Source of the DNA: an uncultured Collinsella sp.
GTDB taxonomy: Bacteria > Actinomycetota > Coriobacteriia > Coriobacteriales > Coriobacteriaceae
Length of the DNA: 15,252 nucleotides
Assembly (NCBI GenBank): GCA_934654835.1
Contig: CAKUGY010000026.1
Span: 1-15,252, forward strand
Direction: 5' to 3'
Position 1 is the first letter of the stretch. Each line of letters starts with the position of its first letter. Under the pieces are notes generated by a model. It did not search any database. It worked only from the letters and a program-made list of their open reading frames with translations, and had not been told where the DNA came from. This document shows, piece after piece, positions 5,069 through 11,579 of this stretch. The position numbers and the translations under genes were made by a program.

Positions 5069-6268
5069 CTAGCGCCTGTGGTGGCGCTCCTCCTTGCGTT
5101 CCTCGGCCGCCTGCTCCTCCTGCTTAAAGGCGGGGTCGTCGGGGGTCACCAGCTCATCCTCGTGCGTGCGCTTGTTGTAGTGGTGGCGCAGCACGGGCTC
5201 AAACAGGTGCAGATGCTTGGCGAAGGCCGCCGAGCCAATGGCGAGCACGGTAAAGATGAGCACGCGCATGGGAACCTCGACCTGGTTGATAGCAGCGGCG
5301 CCGGCCGAAAGCATGATGCACCAGGCATAGATAAGCAGTACAGCCTGCCTTTGGTTGTAGCCCTCTTGGATCAGACGGTGATGGATGTGGCCCTTGTCGG
5401 CCTGCCCGATGCTGATGTGGGCGCGTTTGCGGCGCACGATGGCGCTGAACGTGTCAATGATGGGCACGCCGGCGACGATAAGCGGGATGATGAGCGAGGT
5501 GAGCGCGGCGGTGCGGCTTACGTTGAGCAGCGAGATGGAGCCCAGCGCAAAGCCCAGCAGCAGTGACCCCGAGTCGCCCAAGAAGATGCTGGCGGGGTTG
5601 AAGTTGTAGCGCAGAAAGGCCAGGCACGAGCCAAAGAGCGCGATGGAGAGCGCGGCGGCGTCGATACGGCCCGAGAGCACGGCGACCGAGAACATGGTGA
5701 ACGATGCGATGCCGCAAATGCCCGTGGCCAGGCCGTCGAGGCCGTCGATGAGGTTGATGATGTTGGTGAACGCCACCAAGTAGACCACGGTGATGGGGTA
5801 GGCGAGCCAGCCGAGCATGATCTCGCCGGGGGCAAACGGGTTGACGATGACGCCGATGCGCAGGCCGCCAATGCAGGCGATGAGCGCGGCGAGTACCTGG
5901 CCAGCAAGCTTTTGCTTGGGCTTGAGCTGGAAGATGTCGTCGATGGCGCCGGTCGCGTAAATCACGGTAAAGGAGAGCGCCAGCATGGGATAGCTGATGT
6001 GCAGGCGCGGGTGCGGCACCAAAACGGGCGGCCAGCCCAGGTACCAGGTGCCCATGATTTGCACAATGCACGCAACGACCAGGCCCAAAAAGACCGCTGT
6101 GCCGCCTAGGCGCGGGATGGGCTTGGTGTTGATGCGGCGCTTAGAGGGGTAGTCGACAGCGTCGAGCTTAATCGCCAGGCGCTTGATCAGGGGCACCGTG
6201 AGGAAGGTCGTGATAAAGGCCGCGGCCGCCACGCATAGGTACGGTATGAAGCTCGTGGATGAAGCCAT
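5069..6268 (-). CDS. WecA/TagO-like undecaprenyl-phosphate GlcNAc-1-phosphate transferase (MraY family)
   Basis: This 399-residue integral membrane protein has roughly ten hydrophobic segments from residue 8 to about 345, then a charged cytosolic tail (about 370-399, ending EERKEERHHRR). Catalytic-family motifs are all present: RRINTKPIPRLGG (44-56), GAIDDIFQLKPKQKLAGQ (107-124) with the Asp pair D110-D111, NIINLIDGLDGLA (169-181), FLGDSGS (229-235) and GHIHHRL (293-299). Such enzymes move a sugar-1-phosphate from a UDP-sugar to undecaprenyl phosphate on the inner membrane face. The HIHHRL loop points to GlcNAc transferases (WecA/TagO) rather than MraY itself, so it likely initiates a wall teichoic acid or other surface glycan. 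The ribosome site is weak (GGCGG at about ten bases); no better start is visible. Confidence 0.9.
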   Translation of the reverse strand: MASSTSFIPYLCVAAAAFITTFLTVPLIKRLAIKLDAVDYPSKRRINTKPIPRLGGTAVFLGLVVACIVQIMGTWYLGWPPVLVPHPRLHISYPMLALSFTVIYATGAIDDIFQLKPKQKLAGQVLAALIACIGGLRIGVIVNPFAPGEIMLGWLAYPITVVYLVAFTNIINLIDGLDGLATGICGIASFTMFSVAVLSGRIDAAALSIALFGSCLAFLRYNFNPASIFLGDSGSLLLGFALGSISLLNVSRTAALTSLIIPLIVAGVPIIDTFSAIVRRKRAHISIGQADKGHIHHRLIQEGYNQRQAVLLIYAWCIMLSAGAAAINQVEVPMRVLIFTVLAIGSAAFAKHLHLFEPVLRHHYNKRTHEDELVTPDDPAFKQEEQAAEERKEERHHRR

Positions 6269-6339
6269 GTATCGAAAACCGCCAAGCGTCGAAGGAAAAG
6301 GTCAAAAAGGGTGCCATGCACAAAGGGCATAGCCGAACC

Positions 6340-6363
6340 ATGATACTCGACCAAAGGGGGTGT
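6340..6363 (-). promoter_or_regulatory. Possible -10 region of a promoter for the WecA-like gene
   Basis: On the minus strand TATCAT (6345-6340) matches five of six -10 bases and would start transcription near 6333, giving a 65-base leader. The -35 partner is poor (nothing closer than TTCCAT at 18 bases), so this is tentative; the gene could also be read from the RNA promoter upstream. Confidence 0.25.
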
Positions 6364-6500
6364 ATGGAATTGCGCGTGTCGATAATCACGCGCTTACCAG
6401 ATATTGCACCGTCGGCAGGATGTTGCCTGCGGAATGCTGGCGGAACGTAATTGAGATGTGGTAATGATTTTCGGCAAAAGAAAACCACCCCCCACGTTAC

Positions 6501-6646
6501 GAAAATGAACCCACCTAAAACAGGTGGGTGCCCTCATCGACCGTTCCAGCGTCCTTAACAACGAAGGATACCTGTACTAGGTACGACTGTGTGGGCTCCC
6601 TAAATAAACGCGACGGTTCACCCAGTTGCTCCGCGGGGGGCGGAAT
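6501..6646 (-). ncRNA. ssrS: Structured RNA, probable 6S RNA (SsrS)
   Basis: On the minus strand a TATGAT -10 box (6658-6653) predicts a transcript from about 6646. Its end is a perfect 8-bp stem, acccacct/aggtgggt (6529-6522 with 6516-6509), followed by TCATTTTC. Longer pairings join 6619-6623 with 6526-6530, 6614-6617 with 6540-6543 and 6608-6611 with 6549-6552, forming a rod with unpaired bulges, and tcctt/aagga (6552-6556 with 6564-6568) forms an internal hairpin. A rod with a bubble fits 6S RNA, which binds the housekeeping RNA polymerase, and the terminal ggcacccacct...aggtgggttcat resembles 6S 3' ends I recall from Gram-positive genomes. At about 146 nt it is shorter than usual. A leader element of the WecA-like gene is the main alternative. 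Confidence 0.45.
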
Positions 6647-6652
6647 ACCTAC

Positions 6653-6681
6653 ATCATAAAGCGGCACTTTGTCGATTCCAG
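6653..6681 (-). promoter_or_regulatory. Probable promoter of the minus-strand structured RNA
   Basis: TATGAT on the minus strand (6658-6653, five of six -10 bases) lies 17 bases from CTGGAA (6681-6676, three of six -35 bases). Its -35 end is two bases from the TTGACA box of the divergent PflX promoter, so the two polymerase sites would be back to back. Confidence 0.4.
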
Positions 6682-6683
6682 TC

Positions 6684-6712
6684 TTGACATTACAAAAATC
6701 GTGTCGGACGAT
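6684..6712 (+). promoter_or_regulatory. Probable promoter for the PflX-type radical SAM gene
   Basis: A perfect -35 box TTGACA (6684-6689) is followed after 17 bases by GACGAT (6707-6712), which matches three of six -10 bases. The predicted start near 6719 gives a leader of about 78 bases before the ATG at 6797. Confidence 0.45.
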
Positions 6713-6796
6713 TACGGCGCCTTGGGCTTGGAGCTGCCTGCGCGGTCCGGGCCTTTACGTTTGAGCTGCCGAATCGTTGTTTTGGAGCATGGTTTC

Positions 6797-7735
6797 ATGT
6801 CGACGTCGTTGACCGAACTTTTTTCGCCCGCCTGTCATTTATGTCCGCGCCGTTGCGGTGCGGCACGCGATGAGGGCGCGCGTGGCGTGTGCGGCGCCAA
6901 CGATACGCTCAAGGTCGCTCGCGCGGCGCTCCATATGTGGGAGGAGCCGCCCATCTCGGGCGAGGCCGGCTCGGGCACGATCTTCTTTAGCGGCTGTTCG
7001 CTCAAATGCGTCTACTGTCAAAACCACGAGATCTCGACGGGCAATTTCGGTCTCGAGATCTCGCCCGAGCGCCTGGTCGAGATTATGCTTGAGCTGCAGG
7101 ACCAAGGCGCCAATAACATCAATTTGGTGACGGCGACGCATTATGCGCATCTGCTGCCGGCTGCGATTGCCGCGGCACGGGAGCGCGGGCTGGCCATTCC
7201 GATCGTCTACAACACGAGTGGCTATGAGCGGGCGAGTGCCGTGGCCGCGTTGGGCGACCTGGTGGATGTGTGGCTCACTGACTTTAAGTATGCCGATGCG
7301 GGGCTTGCGCAGTCGCTCTCTCATATTAAGGACTACCCGCGCGTTGCCGTGTCGGGCTTGGCGCAGATGGCGCGCGAGATCGAGCGCCGCGGGGGAGAGC
7401 TGGTGGACGACGACGGGCTCATGAAGCGCGGTATCATCGTGCGCCACCTGGTGCTGCCGGGGCATGTGGACGATTCGTGTCGCGTGCTGGACCTGGTGTG
7501 GCAGACGGTTGGCGACGTGCCGATCTCGGTCATGAACCAGTACACGCCCAATGCGCTCATGCGCGAGCAGGGCGGCGACCTGGCGCGCGCCGTGACGCGC
7601 GAGGAGTACGAGCAAGTGCTCGACCATGCCGACGACCTGGGCTTTACGACGATGTTCTGGCAAGAGGGCGGCGCCGTGGACGAGAGCTTCACCCCAGCCT
7701 TCGACACCACCGGCGTCCTCACCAGCGCAAAGTAG
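6797..7735 (+). CDS. PflX-type radical SAM protein (pyruvate-formate-lyase-activase homologue)
   Basis: This 312-residue protein matches the COG1313 (PflX) group of uncharacterised radical SAM proteins. An N-terminal four-cysteine cluster (C13, C16, C20, C32 in CHLCPRRC...GVCG) precedes the radical SAM motif CSLKCVYC (C67, C71, C74), which binds a 4Fe-4S cluster to cleave S-adenosylmethionine. Downstream family stretches include NLVTATHY, IVYNTSGYE, VDVWLTDFKY and IIVRHLVLPGH. The substrate is unknown; the extra cysteines could bind a second cluster or zinc. Start 6797 is chosen because TTGGAG precedes it by nine bases and the conserved region begins at residue 8; in-frame extension to 6626 has no homology and would place the promoter inside the gene. 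No activase substrate gene is adjacent, so context does not help. Cytosolic. Confidence 0.88.
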   Translation: MSTSLTELFSPACHLCPRRCGAARDEGARGVCGANDTLKVARAALHMWEEPPISGEAGSGTIFFSGCSLKCVYCQNHEISTGNFGLEISPERLVEIMLELQDQGANNINLVTATHYAHLLPAAIAAARERGLAIPIVYNTSGYERASAVAALGDLVDVWLTDFKYADAGLAQSLSHIKDYPRVAVSGLAQMAREIERRGGELVDDDGLMKRGIIVRHLVLPGHVDDSCRVLDLVWQTVGDVPISVMNQYTPNALMREQGGDLARAVTREEYEQVLDHADDLGFTTMFWQEGGAVDESFTPAFDTTGVLTSAK

Positions 7736-7743
7736 TGCGTTCG

Positions 7744-7825
7744 CCGATGTTTTTTCTGGGACGGGGATTAAATAATCATTGTGTACCTAATGATTATTTA
7801 ATCCCCGTCCCAGAAAAAACATCGG
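7744..7825. repeat. Perfect 37-bp palindrome with an 8-base loop
   Basis: The left arm 7744-7780 and right arm 7789-7825 are exact reverse complements; the loop is gtgtacct. The stem contains T6/A6 tracts, the core gggacgggga and an AT-rich inner part (ttaaataatcatt). It starts 8 bases after the PflX-type stop codon and probably also ends that transcript. Its GGGAC core links it to other palindromes here; a partial match, ccccgtcccaaaaaga, lies at 7860-7875. Confidence 0.85.
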
Positions 7826-7889
7826 GTTGATTGGTCGCGCGAAAAAGTAGTCAAAAAAGCCCCGTCCCAAAAAGACTGGTTATTGGGCG

Positions 7890-7917
7890 TTGACAGTTGG
7901 CGTGCCGTAGGTAAAAT
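7890..7917 (+). promoter_or_regulatory. Promoter of tRNA-Ala
   Basis: TTGACA (7890-7895) is a perfect -35 box, followed after 16 bases by TAAAAT (7912-7917), five of six -10 bases. The start would be near 7924, a few bases before the mature tRNA end at 7931. This is the strongest promoter in the window. Confidence 0.75.
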
Positions 7918-7930
7918 ATCAACTTGTCCT

Positions 7931-8003
7931 GGGGACGTAGCTCAGTTGGGAGAGCGCTGCCGTCGCATGGCAGAGGCCGAGGGTTCGACTCCCTTCGTCT
8001 CCA
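7931..8003 (+). tRNA. tRNA-Ala (anticodon CGC)
   Basis: The sequence folds as a standard 73-base cloverleaf. The acceptor stem pairs 7931-7937 with 7996-8002 and contains the G3:U70 wobble pair that identifies alanine tRNAs. The anticodon stem ctgcc/ggcag encloses the loop gtcgcat, giving anticodon CGC, which reads GCG codons. The T arm is gaggg-ttcgact-ccctt. The discriminator is A at 8003, and a full CCA end is not encoded (next bases CCC). Confidence 0.95.
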
Positions 8004-8019
8004 CCCTTGGATTTGATAA

Positions 8020-8049
8020 GCCGCTGACATTGTGTCGGCGGCTTTTTTT
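8020..8049 (+). terminator. Intrinsic terminator after tRNA-Ala
   Basis: GCCGCTGAC (8020-8028) pairs with GTCGGCGGC (8034-8042) over nine positions with one G-U pair, followed by seven T residues (8043-8049). It separates the tRNA from the coiled-coil gene that starts 20 bases later, so that gene would depend on read-through or on a promoter not recognised here. Confidence 0.85.
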
Positions 8050-8068
8050 AAAAAGAAAGGGCTGTACC

Positions 8069-8515
8069 ATGGCCGAGCTTGAGTCCCAACCACTGTCTGC
8101 CGAGGAGCGCGCCGAGTTGGAAGAGCTCCGCGCCGAGAAGGCCCGTCGCGAGGCCCAAGAGGAGGCCCGTCGCGAGCGTGAGGAGCTTGCTGCCCTACGT
8201 GCCGAGCGCGCGAAGGCCGAGGAGGCCGCTGCGAAGCCCGCGCCCGCACCTGCGCCCAAGCCCGCCGCTGCGAAGCCCGCGCCCGCCGCGCCCAAGCCTC
8301 AGCCTAAGAAAGCTGCCCGTCCCAAGCCCTCCGAGCCCAAGCCGAGCCGCGACGAGATGACCTTCGCTCAGCGCATGGTCACCTCCAAGGAGCCTACGGG
8401 CGAGAACGAGATTCCGGGCATGGCTCCGGCTCAAAAGATCATCATCGTGCTCGCCCTGATCGCGTTTGTCGTCTTTATGGGCTACACGATCCTGACCAGC
8501 ATGGGTCTGCGCTAG
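8069..8515 (+). CDS. Uncharacterised tail-anchored coiled-coil membrane protein
   Basis: I do not recognise this 148-residue protein as a named family. It has three parts: a Glu/Arg/Ala-rich helix with strong coiled-coil character (about 8-54), a flexible Ala/Pro/Lys linker (about 53-93) and one C-terminal membrane helix (about 123-143, KIIIVLALIAFVVFMGYTIL) with only five residues after it. There is no signal peptide, so the coiled coil should face the cytosol with the tail in the membrane. The linker contains a 23-base direct repeat (8225-8247 and 8264-8286). Start 8069 follows AAGAAAGG by eight bases. It lies 82 bases upstream of pncB with no terminator between, so the two may be co-transcribed; any functional link is unknown. 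Confidence 0.75.
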   Translation: MAELESQPLSAEERAELEELRAEKARREAQEEARREREELAALRAERAKAEEAAAKPAPAPAPKPAAAKPAPAAPKPQPKKAARPKPSEPKPSRDEMTFAQRMVTSKEPTGENEIPGMAPAQKIIIVLALIAFVVFMGYTILTSMGLR

Positions 8516-8597
8516 CCGATTCACGCCGGGCGCCACGCCCGCACGCCCGCTTCGCCCAACCCTCAACCTCCACACAACGCATCCGAAAGGTCGCCCC

Positions 8598-10103
8598 ATG
8601 GCTTTGACCGACATCTCGCATCCCACCGACATCGCAATGCTCACCGATCTGTACGAGCTCACTATGGCCCAGGGCCTGTGGGAGAGCGGCAAGGCCAATG
8701 AGCAGGGTTGTTTTACGGCGTTTTACCGCGACCACCCCTTTGGCAGCGCGTACGCCGTCATGTGCGGTACCGCCGAGCTGCCCGAGCTGGTCGAGAACCT
8801 GCGCTTTACGCCCGAGGATATCGACTACCTCGCGTCGCTTGAGGCCCCGGCCGGTGGCGCGATGTTCAAGCCCGAGTTCCTCGATTACCTGCGCAACTTC
8901 CGTGCGCACGTGAACATCGACGCCGTGCCCGAGGGCGAGCTCGTCTTTCCGCGCGAGCCCATGGTGCGTGTGACCGGCCCAGCGCTGGAGTGCCAGCTGC
9001 TCGAGACCGCGCTGCTCAACATCGTCGGCTTCCAGACGCTCGTCGCCACCAAGACGGCGCGCGTGGTGCTGGCGGCCGATGGTCGCCCCGTCGCCGAGTT
9101 CGGCCTGCGCCGCGCCCAGGGTCCCGATGGCGGTCTGGCCGTTGCGCGCGCGAGCTACGTGGCGGGCTGCTCGTCCACGTCCAACGTGCTTGCCGGGCGC
9201 CGCTACGGCATTCCCGTCTTTGGCACGCACGCGCACAGCTGGGTAATGAGCTTCGATTCCGAGCTCGAGGCCTTCCGCGCGTTTGCCAAGTCGAGCCCCA
9301 AGAACTGCACGCTGCTTATCGACACGTACGACGTGCGCGAGGGTTGCGAGCATGCCATTACGGTCGCCAAGGAGATGGAGGCGGCGGGCGAGCGCCTGTC
9401 GGCTATTCGCATCGACTCGGGCGACTTGGCCAAGCTCTCCAAGTATGTTCGTGGTCGCTTTGATGCCGAGGGCCTGCCCTATGTGGGGATCTCGGTCTCC
9501 AATGACCTGGACGAGTACACGATTCAGTCCCTGCTCGACCAAGGCGCGCCCATCGACAGCTTTGGCGTGGGCACCAAACTCGCGACCTGCTACGATCAGC
9601 CGGCGCTGGGCGGCGTGTACAAGCTTTCGGCTCGCCGTGCGAGCGAGGAGGACCCGTGGACGCCGGTGGTGAAGCTTTCCGAACAGCCCTACAAGCGCAC
9701 GATTCCGGGCGTGCAGCGCGTGCGTCGCTATTACGACGGCTTTGGCGGCCCGGTCTGCGACATGATTTATGACGAGGACCATCTGGCAGGGGAGGGCGCC
9801 GCGCGCGGGAACACGCTCGTGGCCGTGAACGACGCCGCCCTGGTGACCAATGTCTCCGAGCTTGAGTATCGTGAGCTGCTGGTGCCGATCGTGCGCGATG
9901 GCAGTGCCGTGGCGCCGCGTGAGAGCATCGAGGACGCGCGCGACCGCTGCGCCTGGGCGCTTGATCATCTGGACGCTGCCTACAAGCGCTTCCTGTATCC
10001 GCAGACCTATGTGGTGGGCATGGAGCAGGGCCTGGCCCAGGTGCGCGACGAGCTCGTGCGTAAGAACATGGCCGCGGCGTCCGCCTTCCCCTGGGCAAAA
10101 TGA
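8598..10103 (+). CDS. pncB: Nicotinate phosphoribosyltransferase
   Basis: This 501-residue cytosolic enzyme joins nicotinate and PRPP, with ATP hydrolysis, to give nicotinate mononucleotide in the Preiss-Handler NAD salvage route. Family motifs are clear: TDLYELTMAQG (16-26), EFGLRRAQGPDGGLA (167-181), SSTSNVLAG (192-200), FGTHAHSWVMSF (208-219) with the conserved histidines, IRIDSGDLAKLSKYV, and the phosphate-binding FGVGTKLATCYDQPALGGVYKL. Length fits the longer bacterial class. Start 8598 has GAAAGG eight bases upstream and begins directly with the conserved N-terminus. The stop codon lies inside a terminator stem at 10097-10135. The preceding coiled-coil gene is on the same strand. Nothing in the upstream sequence suggests an NAD-responsive operator that I recognise. 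Confidence 0.95.
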   Translation: MALTDISHPTDIAMLTDLYELTMAQGLWESGKANEQGCFTAFYRDHPFGSAYAVMCGTAELPELVENLRFTPEDIDYLASLEAPAGGAMFKPEFLDYLRNFRAHVNIDAVPEGELVFPREPMVRVTGPALECQLLETALLNIVGFQTLVATKTARVVLAADGRPVAEFGLRRAQGPDGGLAVARASYVAGCSSTSNVLAGRRYGIPVFGTHAHSWVMSFDSELEAFRAFAKSSPKNCTLLIDTYDVREGCEHAITVAKEMEAAGERLSAIRIDSGDLAKLSKYVRGRFDAEGLPYVGISVSNDLDEYTIQSLLDQGAPIDSFGVGTKLATCYDQPALGGVYKLSARRASEEDPWTPVVKLSEQPYKRTIPGVQRVRRYYDGFGGPVCDMIYDEDHLAGEGAARGNTLVAVNDAALVTNVSELEYRELLVPIVRDGSAVAPRESIEDARDRCAWALDHLDAAYKRFLYPQTYVVGMEQGLAQVRDELVRKNMAAASAFPWAK

Positions 10104-10135
10104 TCCGCATGCGACGGAGGAAAACGGATCATTTT
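10097..10135 (+). terminator. Terminator overlapping the pncB stop codon
   Basis: AAAATGATCCG (10097-10107) pairs perfectly with CGGATCATTTT (10125-10135) over 11 bp around a 17-base loop. The TGA stop codon (10101-10103) is inside the left arm, so a terminating ribosome would cover part of the stem. Confidence 0.7.
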
Positions 10136-10206
10136 CGTTCGTCCCGCACTGGCTGCCCCGGCTGCCCCCGCTCGCCCGAACGCTCGACATTCGATTGGTT
10201 TGACGT

Positions 10207-11334
10207 ATGACGACTTCTTATAAAACGATGGTGGTAAAGATCGGCTCGTCCACGGTGGTGGGCGCCGACGGCAAGGTCAATCGTGCTTTTATCGGCGGCC
10301 TGGCCGACCAGGCGGCCGCTCTGCGCAAGATTGGCTGGCGCCTGGTCGTGGTGAGCTCGGGCGCCATCGCGTGCGGATATCCCGTGCTGGGCTTCGACCG
10401 CAAGCCGGTGGGCGACCTGCCGAGCCTGCAGGCCTGCGCTTCGGCCGGCCAGTGCATCATCTCGTCGGCCTACGATGAGGAGTTCCATGCGCGCGACCTG
10501 CTCACCTCGCTCGTCTTGCTTACGCGCCACGACACGGCGCGCCGTACGTCTTACCTGCACGCGCGCGATGCCTTGCTGCGCTTGGTGGAGCTTGGTGTGG
10601 TGCCGGTCGTCAACGAGAACGACACCGTTACCGTCGACGAGATCAAGTTTGGCGACAACGATACGCTTGCAGCTCTCGTGAGCTGCCTGGTTTCGGCTGA
10701 TCTGTGCGTGACGCTTTCGGACATCGACGGCCTCTATACCGCCAATCCGCATGAGGACCCGACGGCGGAGTTCGTGCCGGTCGTGCATAAGATCGATGCG
10801 GCGATTATTGCCTCGGCGGGCGATTCGTCGACGTCGGTGGGTACGGGCGGCATGATCACCAAAATCCGTGCGAGCCGCATTTTGATGACGGCGGGCATTC
10901 AGAGCGTGATCTGCTCGGGCGAGGAGCCCGAAGCGCTCGTGCGCCTTGCCCGTGGCGAGAGCGTGGGCACCCTGTTCGATCCGCCGGCGGAGCGCTTGGA
11001 CATCGCACCCCGCAAGCTGTGGATTGCGCTGGGCGATAAGGCCCACGGTTCGGTCACGGTCGATGATGGCGCTGCAAAGGCGCTGGTCAGCCGCGGTTCG
11101 TCGCTACTCGCGGTGGGCATTCGCCAGGTCGATGGCGAGTTTGCCGAGGGCGACGTGCTCGACGTGTGCGACCCGAGCGGCATGGTCGTCGCCCGCGGTA
11201 TCGCCGAGGCCGATTCGGACGTGCTGGAGCTTGCAGCCGGACGCCGCCAGGACCAGATTGCTAGCAACCGCCTGCTCGCGGACCTGGCCGAGAAGCCGGC
11301 GATCCATCGAGATAACCTGATCGTCTTCGCTTAA
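10207..11334 (+). CDS. proB: Glutamate 5-kinase
   Basis: This 375-residue enzyme phosphorylates glutamate to gamma-glutamyl phosphate, the first and usually proline-inhibited step of proline synthesis. The amino-acid-kinase domain (about 6-260) shows VVKIGSSTV (9-17), VVSSGAIACG (48-57), VVNENDTV (134-141), FGDNDTLAALVS (148-159), SDIDGLYTANP (171-181) and GTGGMITKI (212-220). A C-terminal PUA domain (about 272-355) follows, as in most bacterial ProB. Start 10207 gives a normal N-terminus, but no good ribosome site precedes it (ggtttgacgt), which is unusual beside its neighbours. The gene lies 103 bases after pncB behind a terminator. Its partner proA is not adjacent but 1.8 kb away beyond an antisense peptidase gene. 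Confidence 0.96.
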   Translation: MTTSYKTMVVKIGSSTVVGADGKVNRAFIGGLADQAAALRKIGWRLVVVSSGAIACGYPVLGFDRKPVGDLPSLQACASAGQCIISSAYDEEFHARDLLTSLVLLTRHDTARRTSYLHARDALLRLVELGVVPVVNENDTVTVDEIKFGDNDTLAALVSCLVSADLCVTLSDIDGLYTANPHEDPTAEFVPVVHKIDAAIIASAGDSSTSVGTGGMITKIRASRILMTAGIQSVICSGEEPEALVRLARGESVGTLFDPPAERLDIAPRKLWIALGDKAHGSVTVDDGAAKALVSRGSSLLAVGIRQVDGEFAEGDVLDVCDPSGMVVARGIAEADSDVLELAAGRRQDQIASNRLLADLAEKPAIHRDNLIVFA

Positions 11335-11348
11335 CCAATTGACGCTGC

Positions 11349-11446
11349 AAACGCCCCTAAGCGGCAATCTGACGTTCAATCGTCGGGCATGACCAAAAGG
11401 TCTATGCCCTCCTCTTTCACGTCACCTTGCTCGCTTAGGGACGTTT
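11349..11446. repeat. Nested three-tier inverted repeat after proB
   Basis: The outer arms 11349-11363 and 11432-11446 pair with one mismatch (aaacgcccctaagcg against cgcttagggacgttt). Inside lies tgacgt/acgtca (11370-11375 with 11419-11424), and inside that gggcat-gacc-aaaa-ggtc-t-atgccc (11385-11409). Three stems at matching nested positions make a roughly 98-base structure just after the proB stop. The right arm carries GGGAC, as do neighbouring palindromes. Confidence 0.65.
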
Positions 11447-11462
11447 TCGCTTTCCGTCCTCT

Positions 11463-11490
11463 ACCTGCGATGGGCACGTTGCAGGTTTTT
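11463..11490 (+). terminator. Candidate intrinsic terminator for proB
   Basis: ACCTGC (11463-11468) pairs with GCAGGT (11481-11486) and is followed by TTTT (11487-11490). The 6-bp stem is short and the loop is 12 bases, but no better terminator follows proB apart from the palindromes around it. Confidence 0.45.
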
Positions 11491-11494
11491 CCTG

Positions 11495-11561
11495 AGTTGC
11501 GGTGAAATAGGGACTGTTTGGCGGCTTGAAACGCTTAAACAGTCCCTATTTCACCGCAACT
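11495..11561. repeat. Perfect 25-bp palindrome
   Basis: Arms 11495-11519 and 11537-11561 are exact reverse complements; the 17-base loop holds a weak inner gcg/cgc pair. The stem contains gaaatagggactgttt, so it carries the GGGAC core in one arm and GTCCC in the other. It lies between the convergent ends of proB and the peptidase gene. Confidence 0.8.
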
Positions 11562-11579
11562 TATTGAGGGGGAACCGTG

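Larger units (their letters stand above)
6269..6796. other. Long divergent intergenic region with RNA and promoters
   Basis: These 528 bases separate the minus-strand WecA-like gene from the plus-strand PflX-type gene. They hold the probable minus-strand structured RNA (about 6501-6646), promoter-like boxes for both sides, and two hairpins in the WecA-side leader (6372-6378 with 6387-6393, gcgcgtg/cacgcgc; and gcagg/cctgc near 6417-6431). Open frames extending the PflX-type gene upstream to 6626 or running antisense lack ribosome sites and are not supported. Confidence 0.6.

Noticed and set aside
6501..6658. Cyclic-di-AMP (ydaO-type) riboswitch
   Set aside because: A stretch reading ggagcaactgggtgaacc on the minus strand recalls part of that motif, but the rest of the two-fold consensus is not found; 6S-like RNA fits the terminal hairpin better.
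6626..6796. N-terminal extension of the PflX-type protein to an ATG at 6626
   Set aside because: It would add 57 residues with no family similarity and no ribosome site, and would include the TTGACA promoter; ATG 6797 with TTGGAG fits the family start.
8225..8286. 23-base direct repeat as a mobile or regulatory repeat
   Set aside because: It is in frame within the Ala/Pro/Lys linker of the coiled-coil gene and is explained by low-complexity coding sequence.
8475..10190. 571-codon minus-strand frame opposite pncB
   Set aside because: No ribosome site or recognisable domain; pncB on the other strand is unambiguous. Long antisense frames are common in high-GC DNA.
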